Of a stretch of 64,000 nucleotides of DNA, positions 29,010-37,096 are shown one piece after another. The notes beneath the pieces are model-generated. The model did not search any database. It was not told the origin of the DNA and saw only the letters and a program-made list of their open reading frames with translations. Numbering within the stretch: position 1 is the first letter of the stretch; each line of letters starts with the position of its first letter. The translations under genes and the position numbers were made by a program. This stretch comes from CAVONV01 sp963697355 (GTDB taxonomy: Bacteria; Acidobacteriota; Vicinamibacteria; Marinacidobacterales; DATDRI01): contig CAVONV010000035.1 of the NCBI GenBank assembly GCA_963697355.1, positions 62,001 to 126,000 of the forward strand, given 5' to 3'.

Positions 29010-29250
29010 CGGAAAAAAGGGGACAGGTCTGGACAGGTCCCTTTTTTCGACGAAGGAAGAAGGAAAAAAGGGACCTCATATGAAGATTCATTATCTTCAT
29101 GGTTTCGGATGAATCTCCGGATGGATCTGATTGTCCCCTGCCCGTGCCCGAGCCTGATTTGCCTCGATGCGAGACCATAAACCCGCGTAGACACTTCGGG
29201 CGCGGGCAAAGCAGGGACGGGGACAATCAACTAATCCGGAGATTCATCGA
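29010..29250. repeat. Composite palindromic REP-like element (copy A)
   Basis: The element begins with a hairpin GAAAAAAGGG (29012-29021)/CCCTTTTTTC (29039-29048), and GAAAAAAGGG recurs at 29062. A second hairpin is ATGAAGAT (29080-29087)/ATCTTCAT (29093-29100). Then comes a large palindrome with outer arms GATGAATCTCCGGAT (29108-29122)/complement (29234-29248) and inner arms GATTGTCCCC (29129-29138)/GGGGACAATC (29219-29228). A C-rich 'CTGCCCGTGCCCG' loop also partly pairs. Copy B at 44.6 kb is a half element. The first hairpin could terminate transcription before the kinase gene. Confidence 0.8.
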
Positions 29251-29324
29251 GGACTGTCCACGAATTGCGTGTCCCTTATTTCCCCGAGCTATACTTGCTG
29301 GAATCAGATTCTCGTGGAGTCGCT

Positions 29325-31229
29325 ATGCAAGTCCGGATAAGGGAACTCGAGGAAAGACTCGCTGCTTTAGACGAGGCCGAGTCCTCTTCAGAAGAGCGAG
29401 TGGATCTACTCAACGAGCTCTTCATGGAGGTCGGCTGGGACGATCCTCCACGGGCATCGGCCTTGAGTGCCGAAGCCATGGAACTGTCCAAGAAGTTGAA
29501 CTATGCCAAGGGTATCGCCCGTGGCATCTTCAACCAAGCCATTCAGGAGTACTTCGTCGGGAACTACGAAGCTTCGATTGCCAGGGGGCTAGAGGCTCAG
29601 AATCGATTTCGGGAGATCGGTGACAGAGACGGCGAAGGCGACACCGAGAATGGTTATGGTTTCGTTTATTGGGCCCTCGGCGACTACGACAAAGCCCTCG
29701 ACCACCTCTACAAGGCACTGGAGATTTTCCAGAAGACCCACAACAAGCAACGTGAGAACTGGGTTCGCACTTCCATGGGAGGAGTCTACGAGAACGTCGG
29801 AGATCTCGAAAATGCCCTTCGATGCCACCAAAGCAGCTTGGAGGTTTTTCGCGAAATCGAAGACTCCATCGGGGAAGGAAGAGCTTTGACCGGCCTCGGC
29901 ATGGTCTATCAAAAACGGGGAGATTACGAGAAGGCGCTGGAGTGTCATACCAAGAGCTTGAAGATCTTTCGCGATACCGGAAGCAAAACCAGCGAGTCCC
30001 GTGCTTTGAACGACATCGGCACGGTTCATCAGCTGCAAGGTGACTACGCGACCGCACTCGAGTACCACATCGAAGCGCTAAGGATCCGACAAGAGCTTGG
30101 CAACGTGCGGGCTGAAACCACGAGCCACCTCAATCTCGGACGATTGCACAACCAACTAAAGAAACCTCGAGAAGCCGTTGAGCATCTCGAACAAGCGCTG
30201 TCTTTGGCACGCCAGACGAGTGAAAAGCCAAAAAGTTACCAAGCCCATCAAGCCCTATCCGATTCGTGCCAACTCTTGGGCGATGCCGAGGAAGCGCTGA
30301 AACATCATAGAGAATTTCACCGGATCAAAGAGGAGGTCTTCGGCGCGGAGAGCGCCACCAACCTCAAGAACCTTCAAATCAGATTCGAGGTAGAGCGTTC
30401 GGAAAAGGAAGCCGAGATCCACCGCCTCAAGAATATCGAGTTAGCCAGCGCCCTCGAAAAACTGAAAGCGACCCAAGCACAGCTCATTCAGTCGGAAAAA
30501 ATGGCCGCCCTCGGCAAGCTCGTGGCTGGGGTCGCTCACGAAATCAACACGCCGACCGGTGTCATATCCAGCAGCATGGACGTCTCGCACAGGGCTATCG
30601 CCAAGATCATCTACGAGCTCAACCGGAGCGAGACGATTGAAGAGCCCGGCAAGAACTCCGATCTCCAGCGCTACCTGGCGATCCTCCGCGACAACAACCA
30701 AACGGCTGCGAACGCCGGAAAGAGGATCGCCAAGGTCGTCGACGACTTGAAGAACTTCGCGCGCCTGGATGAAGCAGACCTCCAGTCGAACGTCGACATC
30801 CATGATGGCTTGAAGAGCACATTGGCGCTACTGGTACCTCAGCTAGCCGAGGGTGTGGCTATCGAGAAGCACTTCGAGGTGATTCCGACAATCGAATGCT
30901 ACCCCAACCAGTTGAACCAACTGTTCATGACCCTTCTTCTGAACGCCGCGGAAGCCATCGAAGACAAAGGGACCATTTCGGTGAAGACAGGCTCGGACAA
31001 TGGCCGTGTTCTGGTGGAGATATCCGATGACGGCCGCGGAATTCCCGCCGATCAACTCGACAAGATCTTCGAAGTCGGCTTCAGCGAGAAATACTCCCGT
31101 GTACGGATGCATGTAGGACTCGCCAATTGCTATGCCATCGTGCAAAAACACCGAGGCGACATCACTGTCGAGAGCGAGTTCGGTAAAGGAACGGTGTTCC
31201 GCACCTCTCTCCCCATAGAACAAAGATGA
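29325..31229 (+). CDS. Soluble TPR-sensor histidine kinase
   Basis: 634 residues from the ATG at 29325 (GTGGAG 5 nt upstream). There is no signal peptide or membrane segment. Residues about 50-340 are TPR repeats (ALDHLYKALEIFQKTHNKQR, ALECHTKSLKIFRDTGSKTS, ALEYHIEALRIRQELGNVRA). A coiled coil leads to the H-box KLVAGVAHEINTPTGVISSS, followed by the ATPase N-box LFMTLLLNAAEAIED and G1 ISDDGRGIP. It would autophosphorylate at the H-box His in response to a protein or peptide bound by the TPRs. No cognate regulator is adjacent. The next gene overlaps by 4 bp. Confidence 0.87.
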   Translation: MQVRIRELEERLAALDEAESSSEERVDLLNELFMEVGWDDPPRASALSAEAMELSKKLNYAKGIARGIFNQAIQEYFVGNYEASIARGLEAQNRFREIGDRDGEGDTENGYGFVYWALGDYDKALDHLYKALEIFQKTHNKQRENWVRTSMGGVYENVGDLENALRCHQSSLEVFREIEDSIGEGRALTGLGMVYQKRGDYEKALECHTKSLKIFRDTGSKTSESRALNDIGTVHQLQGDYATALEYHIEALRIRQELGNVRAETTSHLNLGRLHNQLKKPREAVEHLEQALSLARQTSEKPKSYQAHQALSDSCQLLGDAEEALKHHREFHRIKEEVFGAESATNLKNLQIRFEVERSEKEAEIHRLKNIELASALEKLKATQAQLIQSEKMAALGKLVAGVAHEINTPTGVISSSMDVSHRAIAKIIYELNRSETIEEPGKNSDLQRYLAILRDNNQTAANAGKRIAKVVDDLKNFARLDEADLQSNVDIHDGLKSTLALLVPQLAEGVAIEKHFEVIPTIECYPNQLNQLFMTLLLNAAEAIEDKGTISVKTGSDNGRVLVEISDDGRGIPADQLDKIFEVGFSEKYSRVRMHVGLANCYAIVQKHRGDITVESEFGKGTVFRTSLPIEQR

Positions 31230-31999
31230 GCCTAAAAGGATTCCTCATTGACCTCGACGGCGTACTCTACATTGAAGACACGTTGATTCCAGGCGCGCCG
31301 GAGGCCGTGAATTGGCTTCGCGACAGAGGATATCCGTTTCGTTTTCTCACCAACACCACCATCAAATCGCGTGACGAGTTGGTCCAGAAGCTCAACCTTT
31401 TTGGGTTAGAAGCAAACCCTCACGAGGTGTTCAGCACCTGCGTGGTGGCGGCGAGGTGGCTCGCCAAACAGGGACTCTCCCGGGTTCAGTTGTTGCTACC
31501 GGAAAACTCACAAGAGGACTTTCGAGAGCTCGAGATCACAGACGACCGACCCGACGCCGTGGTTGTTGGCGACCTCGGCCGAGGATTCACCTACGATGTC
31601 CTCAACAGTGCCTTTTTAGCGATCCGTCAAGGGGCCCGCCTCGTCGCCCTGCAAAAGAACCGATTCTGGCGAACCGAAAAAGGCCCGGCACTGGACGTCG
31701 GCCCATGGGTGGCCGCACTAGAGTACGCGACTGAGACCGAAGCGAGTGTTGTAGGAAAACCCAATCCCTCCTATTTTGAAACCGCACTCGAAGACCTCGG
31801 ACTCGCCGCCAACCAGGTAGCAGTGATCGGCGACGACATTCACACAGACATCGTCGGAGCCCAATCGGTGGGCTCGAAGACCATCTTGGTCAAGACGGGC
31901 AAGTACGAATTCGACCGCGGCAAAGCCCAGAACATCCAACCGGATTGGATTCTGGATTCGATTGGTGAACTTCCGCAGTTTCTGTCCAAGAAGACATAG
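31226..31999 (+). CDS. HAD-IIA family phosphatase (HDHD2/LHPP-like)
   Basis: 257 residues. FLIDLDGVLYIEDTLIPGA has the nucleophile DxDGxL. FRFLTNTTIKSRDELVQKL is motif II, the lysine is in ASVVGKPNPSYFETALEDLG and VAVIGDDIHTDIVGAQSVG holds the metal-binding Asp pair. The cap is the C2 (NagD-type). It probably hydrolyses a phosphate ester such as pyridoxal phosphate, a sugar phosphate or phosphohistidine; the substrate cannot be told. The start ATG overlaps the kinase stop (ATGA), so the two are translationally coupled. Confidence 0.85.
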   Translation: MSLKGFLIDLDGVLYIEDTLIPGAPEAVNWLRDRGYPFRFLTNTTIKSRDELVQKLNLFGLEANPHEVFSTCVVAARWLAKQGLSRVQLLLPENSQEDFRELEITDDRPDAVVVGDLGRGFTYDVLNSAFLAIRQGARLVALQKNRFWRTEKGPALDVGPWVAALEYATETEASVVGKPNPSYFETALEDLGLAANQVAVIGDDIHTDIVGAQSVGSKTILVKTGKYEFDRGKAQNIQPDWILDSIGELPQFLSKKT

Positions 32000-32014
32000 C
32001 AGAAGCACAGGGTA

Positions 32015-32055
32015 GGAAGTCAGGAGAAAGGAGAAAGGAGAAAGGAGAAAGGGGG
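32015..32055 (+). repeat. AGGAGAAAGG simple-sequence run
   Basis: Four direct units of GGAGAAA stand just after the HAD gene. Relatives (complement CTTTCTCC, TTCTACTTTC) occur at 1045-1066, 17800-17875, 43312-43340 and 47400-47440, always between genes. Confidence 0.7.
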
Positions 32056-32058
32056 GTC

Positions 32059-33159
32059 CTATCCTCCGGCCTTCTTGGCGGTGAGAACGACTCGGACCAA
32101 CCATCCAACGGTTGCCAAACCAATTAGAAGCGTCACTACGAAGAAAGCGAACACCCCCCACTGAGGTTGCGCCTGGAGCTGGCCCAGTTGGAAATAGGGC
32201 TCCAAATAGGCCGTCCTCATCTCTTGTCGCATCACGGCCATCAAGGCGAGAACGACAACGAGCATTCCAGCACCCATATACGCGGGACGGGAGGCCTTCC
32301 GGCGGGAAGCACGTCCGAGCAAATGTAAGGCTCCCATGATGAATATGAAGGAAACCACAAAGGCCACCGTGGCCGGCAGGTTTTTCCCCATGAAGATCAT
32401 CATCGCCCTTCGGGGAACCGAGATCATGAACCAAAATCCAACAACGATGTTGAGGAGTGTGGTATGCATAAACACTCGCCCACCGTAACGCATCGCCCAA
32501 TGGGACCACTCCTCATCTCCTGAACGGCGTCGAGCCCCGATGATGAGCACCCAGACACCCGCCACCGCCACCGCACCCAGAAGCATATGCAAATACCGTG
32601 GATACAAGGCAGGATCCGACAAGGCCAAGTGACCGGTGTCGGGACTTGTAAAATAGTGATCCTTCCAGGTCTCGGGACGCTGCATCAAGGAGAAGTTGTT
32701 CGAATAGATGAACCCTACGCCGGCGAAGATGATAGCCAAAAACCATGCGACAACGGTTCGAAAACGTCCGAGATGATCCCACTTGAATCGCAGGAGATAC
32801 ACACCGTAGTAACCGATAATGACCAATGGAACGACCAGAAACCAGGCGTAGGCCATCAAGATGGATGACGAATATAGCAGGTGCCCGTAAAGCACCTGCA
32901 CGAACAGCAAGGGCGCGACCCCCAAAGAAACGGCCATGGCGACTGTGGTCGGAATGAGCTCCGAGAGCCGCTTTGCGAGACGAGCGTGACGTTCATGTTT
33001 CTTGGAGAGGAGATGACTGATCCCTGCCAAGATGCTGCCACCAAGCAGGAAGTTCATGGGCACCAAATGTAGGATAAAGGTCAAGACGAGCAAGAACTGA
33101 ATCAATCCCGCGGGTGCGGGCAAAGGTAAAACGTCGGGTACGGGGATCGGTGGGTTCAT
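32059..33159 (-). CDS. Polytopic membrane subunit paired with the CydA-like protein
   Basis: 366 residues, mostly membrane segments (GLIQFLLVLTFILHLVPMNF, VAMAVSLGVAPLLFVQVLYG, and about six more). Several His residues in helices (LHLVPM, YLHMLL, FMHTTL) could be heme ligands. The start overlaps the stop of the CydA-like gene by 4 bp, so it is a partner subunit. I do not recognise a named family; it looks like the second half of a quinol-cytochrome complex. A membrane-proximal function in electron transfer is inferred from the neighbour. Confidence 0.7.
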   Translation of the reverse strand: MNPPIPVPDVLPLPAPAGLIQFLLVLTFILHLVPMNFLLGGSILAGISHLLSKKHERHARLAKRLSELIPTTVAMAVSLGVAPLLFVQVLYGHLLYSSSILMAYAWFLVVPLVIIGYYGVYLLRFKWDHLGRFRTVVAWFLAIIFAGVGFIYSNNFSLMQRPETWKDHYFTSPDTGHLALSDPALYPRYLHMLLGAVAVAGVWVLIIGARRRSGDEEWSHWAMRYGGRVFMHTTLLNIVVGFWFMISVPRRAMMIFMGKNLPATVAFVVSFIFIMGALHLLGRASRRKASRPAYMGAGMLVVVLALMAVMRQEMRTAYLEPYFQLGQLQAQPQWGVFAFFVVTLLIGLATVGWLVRVVLTAKKAGG

Positions 33160-34682
33160 GATCCGTTATCTTCTGTCATTGCCGTTTCCGGCGGGTACCA
33201 TGAAAGGATGTAATCCGCTAGAAGCAAAGCCTCTTCGTCGGTTCCACTCCATGGGGTCATCTCGTCGGTCATGTCTCCGATCATCGGCAACAAGTCGAGG
33301 ATATCTTCCCGCCCATAGCCTTGAAACGACTCCTTTAGTGGCCGGAAACCTTCGACACTGTGACAGAAACCGCACCGCTTTTCGAAAATCTCTGCCCCAT
33401 CCGTCAGTTTCTCGCCATCGGCCTCGTTGACCAAGAAGGCCGCAAGGGCCCGACGCTCCACGTCAGTGCCTGGAAAACGCGGCATCTTACCTTTCAAGAT
33501 TTCCAAACGCGCCGTGAGAGCGAAGACATAGTCTTCGTCGAGTCCACCCAGAGGCGCTCTCAGGCCGTTGTATCCATCCAACGTGTGACATCCTCGGCAG
33601 GTCACACGGAACACATCCTTGCCGACCGAGGCATTGGGAGCGGCCTTCTCGCTCTCGACCCACACCGCTTGGGCCATCACGCCGCCACTCGATGCCATCG
33701 TTTCAGATTCCTCGACGCCGAGGCCCGTGGGGTACATGTACCCATAGATAACGTAAGGTTTCCTAGCCGCTTCTCGAATCCACTCGCTCGAGCCAAAGGC
33801 CACGATTCCGGCGAGACCCACCGCGATGGCGGCGGGACGACCAAACCATCGGGGCAGTAGGATCGGCACCAGCAGCACGGTAACAAGTCCCAAACCGGCC
33901 CAACCCAGAAACGAGCCGGCAACATTGACGACAGGCTGAGCACCAGACAACAGTTCTTCGCCGGCGCCTGGAAGGAGCCGGTGGTACCACCACATTGCCG
34001 GTACCGTCAGGAGTGTCCCCGCAAACGCCCAAACACCCGCGTACCGGACCAATCGCTTTCGGGTCTTTTTTTCTCTGACGAACGTACCCGTCATCAGGGC
34101 ATAGATCCCGGCCAACGCGATACAGATGGTGGTCCGAGTCGCGAGAGACGGCCAGTAAGTAGGATTGTAGAAACCATCCCAAAAGCTGCGCGTCTCCAGC
34201 CAATCGCCCGGCGTGAGCATGAAAGTGATGATCCCGTTGATGGCGACGAGCGACAGGAAGGCCGACACAAAGTAAACCCAACCCACGGCCAAATGGACGG
34301 GCCGAGATACCTTGCCCCAGGTATGGTAGTAGACGAGAGCAGCCACGATCTCCACGAGAAAGAAGACCCACTCGATGGCCCATCCCCAGACGAAGATGTG
34401 GATGAGAGCGCTCGTTGCAGCGGGGCTCACGAGTCCGATGGTGAACCAGATTCCGACTCCGGTCACCGCACCGAACACCAAAGTCACCAAGATGAAGAAG
34501 CGACTGTGTCTCACGAGGTAGGACAGAAGCGCTTCATCTTGCTGCTTGTAGGCAAAGTGTTCCGTGACGACGAGAAACAAACCCCCACCAATGGCAAAGT
34601 GGGATACGTAGACGTGAAGAATCGCGACGATTGCTATCAGCAAACCCCCACCAAGCTCCAACTCCCAAACCGGATAGTTCAT
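33156..34682 (-). CDS. CydA-like membrane protein fused to a diheme cytochrome c domain
   Basis: 508 residues. Residues 1-330 hold about nine membrane helices with cytochrome bd subunit I character (LHVYVSHFAIGGGLFLVVTE, GWVYFVSAFLSLVAINGIIT, FMLTPGDW), with His in the first helix. I do not see the GRQPW quinol-binding motif of true CydA. The C-terminal ~160 residues carry two CXXCH sites, VTCRGCHTLDGYNGL and KRCGFCHSVEGF. The protein would pass electrons between a quinone pool and c-type cytochromes at the periplasmic side. The partner gene at 32.1 kb is coupled by a 4-bp overlap, and the c554-like cytochrome lies just upstream. Confidence 0.82.
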   Translation of the reverse strand: MNYPVWELELGGGLLIAIVAILHVYVSHFAIGGGLFLVVTEHFAYKQQDEALLSYLVRHSRFFILVTLVFGAVTGVGIWFTIGLVSPAATSALIHIFVWGWAIEWVFFLVEIVAALVYYHTWGKVSRPVHLAVGWVYFVSAFLSLVAINGIITFMLTPGDWLETRSFWDGFYNPTYWPSLATRTTICIALAGIYALMTGTFVREKKTRKRLVRYAGVWAFAGTLLTVPAMWWYHRLLPGAGEELLSGAQPVVNVAGSFLGWAGLGLVTVLLVPILLPRWFGRPAAIAVGLAGIVAFGSSEWIREAARKPYVIYGYMYPTGLGVEESETMASSGGVMAQAVWVESEKAAPNASVGKDVFRVTCRGCHTLDGYNGLRAPLGGLDEDYVFALTARLEILKGKMPRFPGTDVERRALAAFLVNEADGEKLTDGAEIFEKRCGFCHSVEGFRPLKESFQGYGREDILDLLPMIGDMTDEMTPWSGTDEEALLLADYILSWYPPETAMTEDNGS

Positions 34683-34810
34683 ATCAATTCGTCGCCCGTT
34701 GACACACGGCTCCCCCGAGGCAGTCGAGCAGTCGAGCAGTCAGCAGTGTCCGTGAAATCCAATAGCTTAACCACGTTCTTGATTTCTTGAATTCCTGATT
34801 TCTTGCTCCC

Positions 34811-35398
34811 CTATTCGTGCTTGTATTTCAATGGAAAAATCTCGTGGAGTCCTTGGTCCTTTCTCTCTTCGAATTTGAACTCATAGGGGTCCGCGGCCGT
34901 GGGATTGTCAGGATTGTGACAGGTGTCGATGCAGGTTCCAGCCGTGATCTCACCGATCAAACCGACCGCAACGAGTTCCGACTTGCTGTAATTCTTGTTC
35001 TTGAGACTCATATACTGATCCTGCACATAGGTTCCGCCCGCCCCATGGCACACCTCGCAGCCCACACCGACCAGATCAGGAGTCGCCTCGACATCAACAA
35101 ACCCACCGGGTTTTCCGTACCCCGTGGTGTGACATGCCAGGCATTTGGCATCTTTCGTGTAGTCCTTGTCGGGGTCCAACCCATGTTCGAGCTTGATGTC
35201 TTTTCGCTGGCCCGGCTTGAGGATGTCGAAAGCCTTAGCCATCTTGGTCTCCGTCCACGATCGATGCTCTTTGATGTGGCATACCCGGCACTTCTTGGAC
35301 CCGATGTAGGTGTGCTCGGCGGCCTTTGCGTTAGAGAACAACAGGCAAGCCGCGGCGATGAACGCAACCAACAGCGTGTACTTCAACAGATTTAGCAT
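34811..35398 (-). CDS. Tetraheme cytochrome, c554-like, with an unusual CX3CH site
   Basis: 195 residues from the ATG at 35398 with AAGGAG 4 nt upstream; the longer frame to 35638 has no support. The signal peptide reads LLKYTLLVAFIAAACLLFSN. Heme sites are KKCRVCHIKEH, AKCLACHTTGYG and VGCEVCHGAGG. In place of the family's fourth CXXCH stands GTCIDTCHNPDNPT, which is CX3CH. The spacing HTTGYG, GCEVCHGAG and CHNPxxPT matches the cytochrome c554/c-family pattern. It is periplasmic and could exchange electrons with the CydA-like/diheme protein encoded immediately downstream. Confidence 0.85.
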   Translation of the reverse strand: MLNLLKYTLLVAFIAAACLLFSNAKAAEHTYIGSKKCRVCHIKEHRSWTETKMAKAFDILKPGQRKDIKLEHGLDPDKDYTKDAKCLACHTTGYGKPGGFVDVEATPDLVGVGCEVCHGAGGTYVQDQYMSLKNKNYSKSELVAVGLIGEITAGTCIDTCHNPDNPTAADPYEFKFEERKDQGLHEIFPLKYKHE

Positions 35399-35489
35399 AG
35401 TTCTCCTTTTGTTCTTGGCACCACCTTCGGCAGTATAGATGTCCACGTAGCCTAGATGCGTTTTCTTCGTTTGACTCCTCCACTGTGAA

Positions 35490-36515
35490 TCAATCACGGT
35501 CTTGATAGTACTTCGTAATGGTCGGCAACAGATACTCATCGAATGCACGACCCACATCGTAGTTAGGCTTCCATCCCCAATCGCGACGAGCTGGCGCGTC
35601 GTCGACATCCGCCGGCCAGGTGTCGACGATCCGGGCACGCGGTTTGTCGGGCTCGAAGGTGATCTGCGCTTCCGGGAACACCTTCTTGACGCGGTCTCGA
35701 AGCTCGCCGGCCGTACAGCTAAACGCCCCTAGGTTATACACCCCTTGGCTCAAGTTTGCTTTGGGTGTATTGGCCAACTCGATGAGCGCCTTGACGCCAT
35801 CAGGCATGGCCATGAAGGGAATCTGTGCTCCTTCATCGACGAAGCACTTGTAAGGCTCCCCTTTGGCTGCAGCATGGATCATTTCTGGAGCGTAGTCACT
35901 CGTTCCGCCGGACGGCTCCGTGACGGCGCTGATGAGTCCGGGGAACCTGAGAGCCCTAAAGTCAACGCCACTGGAGCCGTGCTCCGCAGAAAGCTGCTTG
36001 TAGTGCATGGTGAAATAACGACCAAGCTGCTCGCAGTAGAGTTTGTTACAACCGTACATCGTAGAGGGAAAGTTGAACTCGGTTTCTTTGACTCGTCCCG
36101 CCCGGTTCTTGGTCTCCCGATCGGGCAACCCATAAGCGGCAATAGAGCTTGGAAAAAGGAACTTCACCGGATTGCCGTGCCAGCGGGATTGCTCGACGGC
36201 CAGTTTGAGAAGATTGAGTGTGCCGTTCACGTTGACACGATGGGCTTGAATAGGCGTGTACTCCGCACGCGTACTGAGAAGAGCGGCCAGATGATAGATC
36301 TCGTGGATCTCGTACTCGCTAACCAGACGATCCAGTAGATTCTCATCGAGGATATCGCCCACGATCGTCGCGGCACAGCAGCCGCTCAGCCGTTCGTCGA
36401 ACGGTTTGATGTCCATGGCGACGATGTCCTTCCCGCCACTCTGCCTGAAGTGCGCGACCAAGCCGTGGCCGATCTCCCCGTTCGCACCGGTAATCAAAAC
36501 GACGGGTTTTCGCAT
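35490..36515 (-). CDS. NAD-dependent SDR, L-threonine 3-dehydrogenase-like
   Basis: 341 residues. VLITGANGEIGHGL is the Rossmann Gly motif. HLAALLSTRAEYTP, the catalytic FPSSIAAYG and YGCNKLYCEQLGRYF, and GLISAVTEPSGGTSDYAPEM match the epimerase-like bacterial threonine dehydrogenases, where the S/T-G-G-T-S/T-DY block is typical. It would oxidise threonine to 2-amino-3-ketobutyrate. A nucleotide-sugar epimerase is the alternative. The partner ketobutyrate ligase (kbl) is not seen. Confidence 0.78.
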   Translation of the reverse strand: MRKPVVLITGANGEIGHGLVAHFRQSGGKDIVAMDIKPFDERLSGCCAATIVGDILDENLLDRLVSEYEIHEIYHLAALLSTRAEYTPIQAHRVNVNGTLNLLKLAVEQSRWHGNPVKFLFPSSIAAYGLPDRETKNRAGRVKETEFNFPSTMYGCNKLYCEQLGRYFTMHYKQLSAEHGSSGVDFRALRFPGLISAVTEPSGGTSDYAPEMIHAAAKGEPYKCFVDEGAQIPFMAMPDGVKALIELANTPKANLSQGVYNLGAFSCTAGELRDRVKKVFPEAQITFEPDKPRARIVDTWPADVDDAPARRDWGWKPNYDVGRAFDEYLLPTITKYYQDRD

Positions 36516-36666
36516 CCGTTCTCCTCCCGCTGGAAGTCAGTCGAGCATGGTTTGCCAGTTTCGTACCAGGAGACGATATCAGGGGAGAAAAACACACTTC
36601 AAATGTGAATCCTGGCCGGCTCGAGAAAGGGCGGGTCAGTAAAGGCTTGCTAGTGGTCTTCAGGCA

Positions 36667-36873
36667 TCAAGCTTCAGCCTTCCGGCCTCCACCAAGAAGT
36701 CGAGCGGGAAGAAGCACGATGGCGCGCAGTAGCTCGAAAACACCATCGACGGCAATGCCGAGCAGTCGAAACGGCAGCAGCAGAAGCCAAACCAAGGGAT
36801 ACAGAATCAACGCAAACAGTGCCAACGGCCAGCAGATGACGAAAAGGATGAGCCATAGAACAAGTTTCGCCAT
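36667..36873 (-). CDS. Small membrane protein, 68 aa
   Basis: Two closely spaced hydrophobic helices (KLVLWLILFVICWPLALFAL and PLVWLLLLPFRLLGIAVDGV) with a basic, Gly-rich end (RLLGGGRKAEA). GAGGAGGG lies just upstream of the ATG. The pattern is common in Acidobacteriota but no function is known. Confidence 0.65.
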   Translation of the reverse strand: MAKLVLWLILFVICWPLALFALILYPLVWLLLLPFRLLGIAVDGVFELLRAIVLLPARLLGGGRKAEA

Positions 36874-37096
36874 TTTCGAGTCCCTCCTCGGCCACCCGGA
36901 ACGCTAAAGCTCACGAGCGACCTAGACATGAAGTTCCTACTAAAGTATACGAACGAAGGCCTTCTTTGGTTCATTGGCCCGGCGCTAAGTCCCTCGAGCG
37001 TCCCAGGTCAAGCAACCTTTTGCCCGTACGGCACGTCTAACCCTTTGCTTGGCGGTTTTCTTTTCCCTGGCAGTGGAGCTATGTTCAGAGGTCGAT

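Noticed and set aside
32059..34682. Canonical cytochrome bd oxidase CydAB
   Set aside because: The quinol-loop motif is missing, two heme c sites are fused on, and the partner does not look like CydB.
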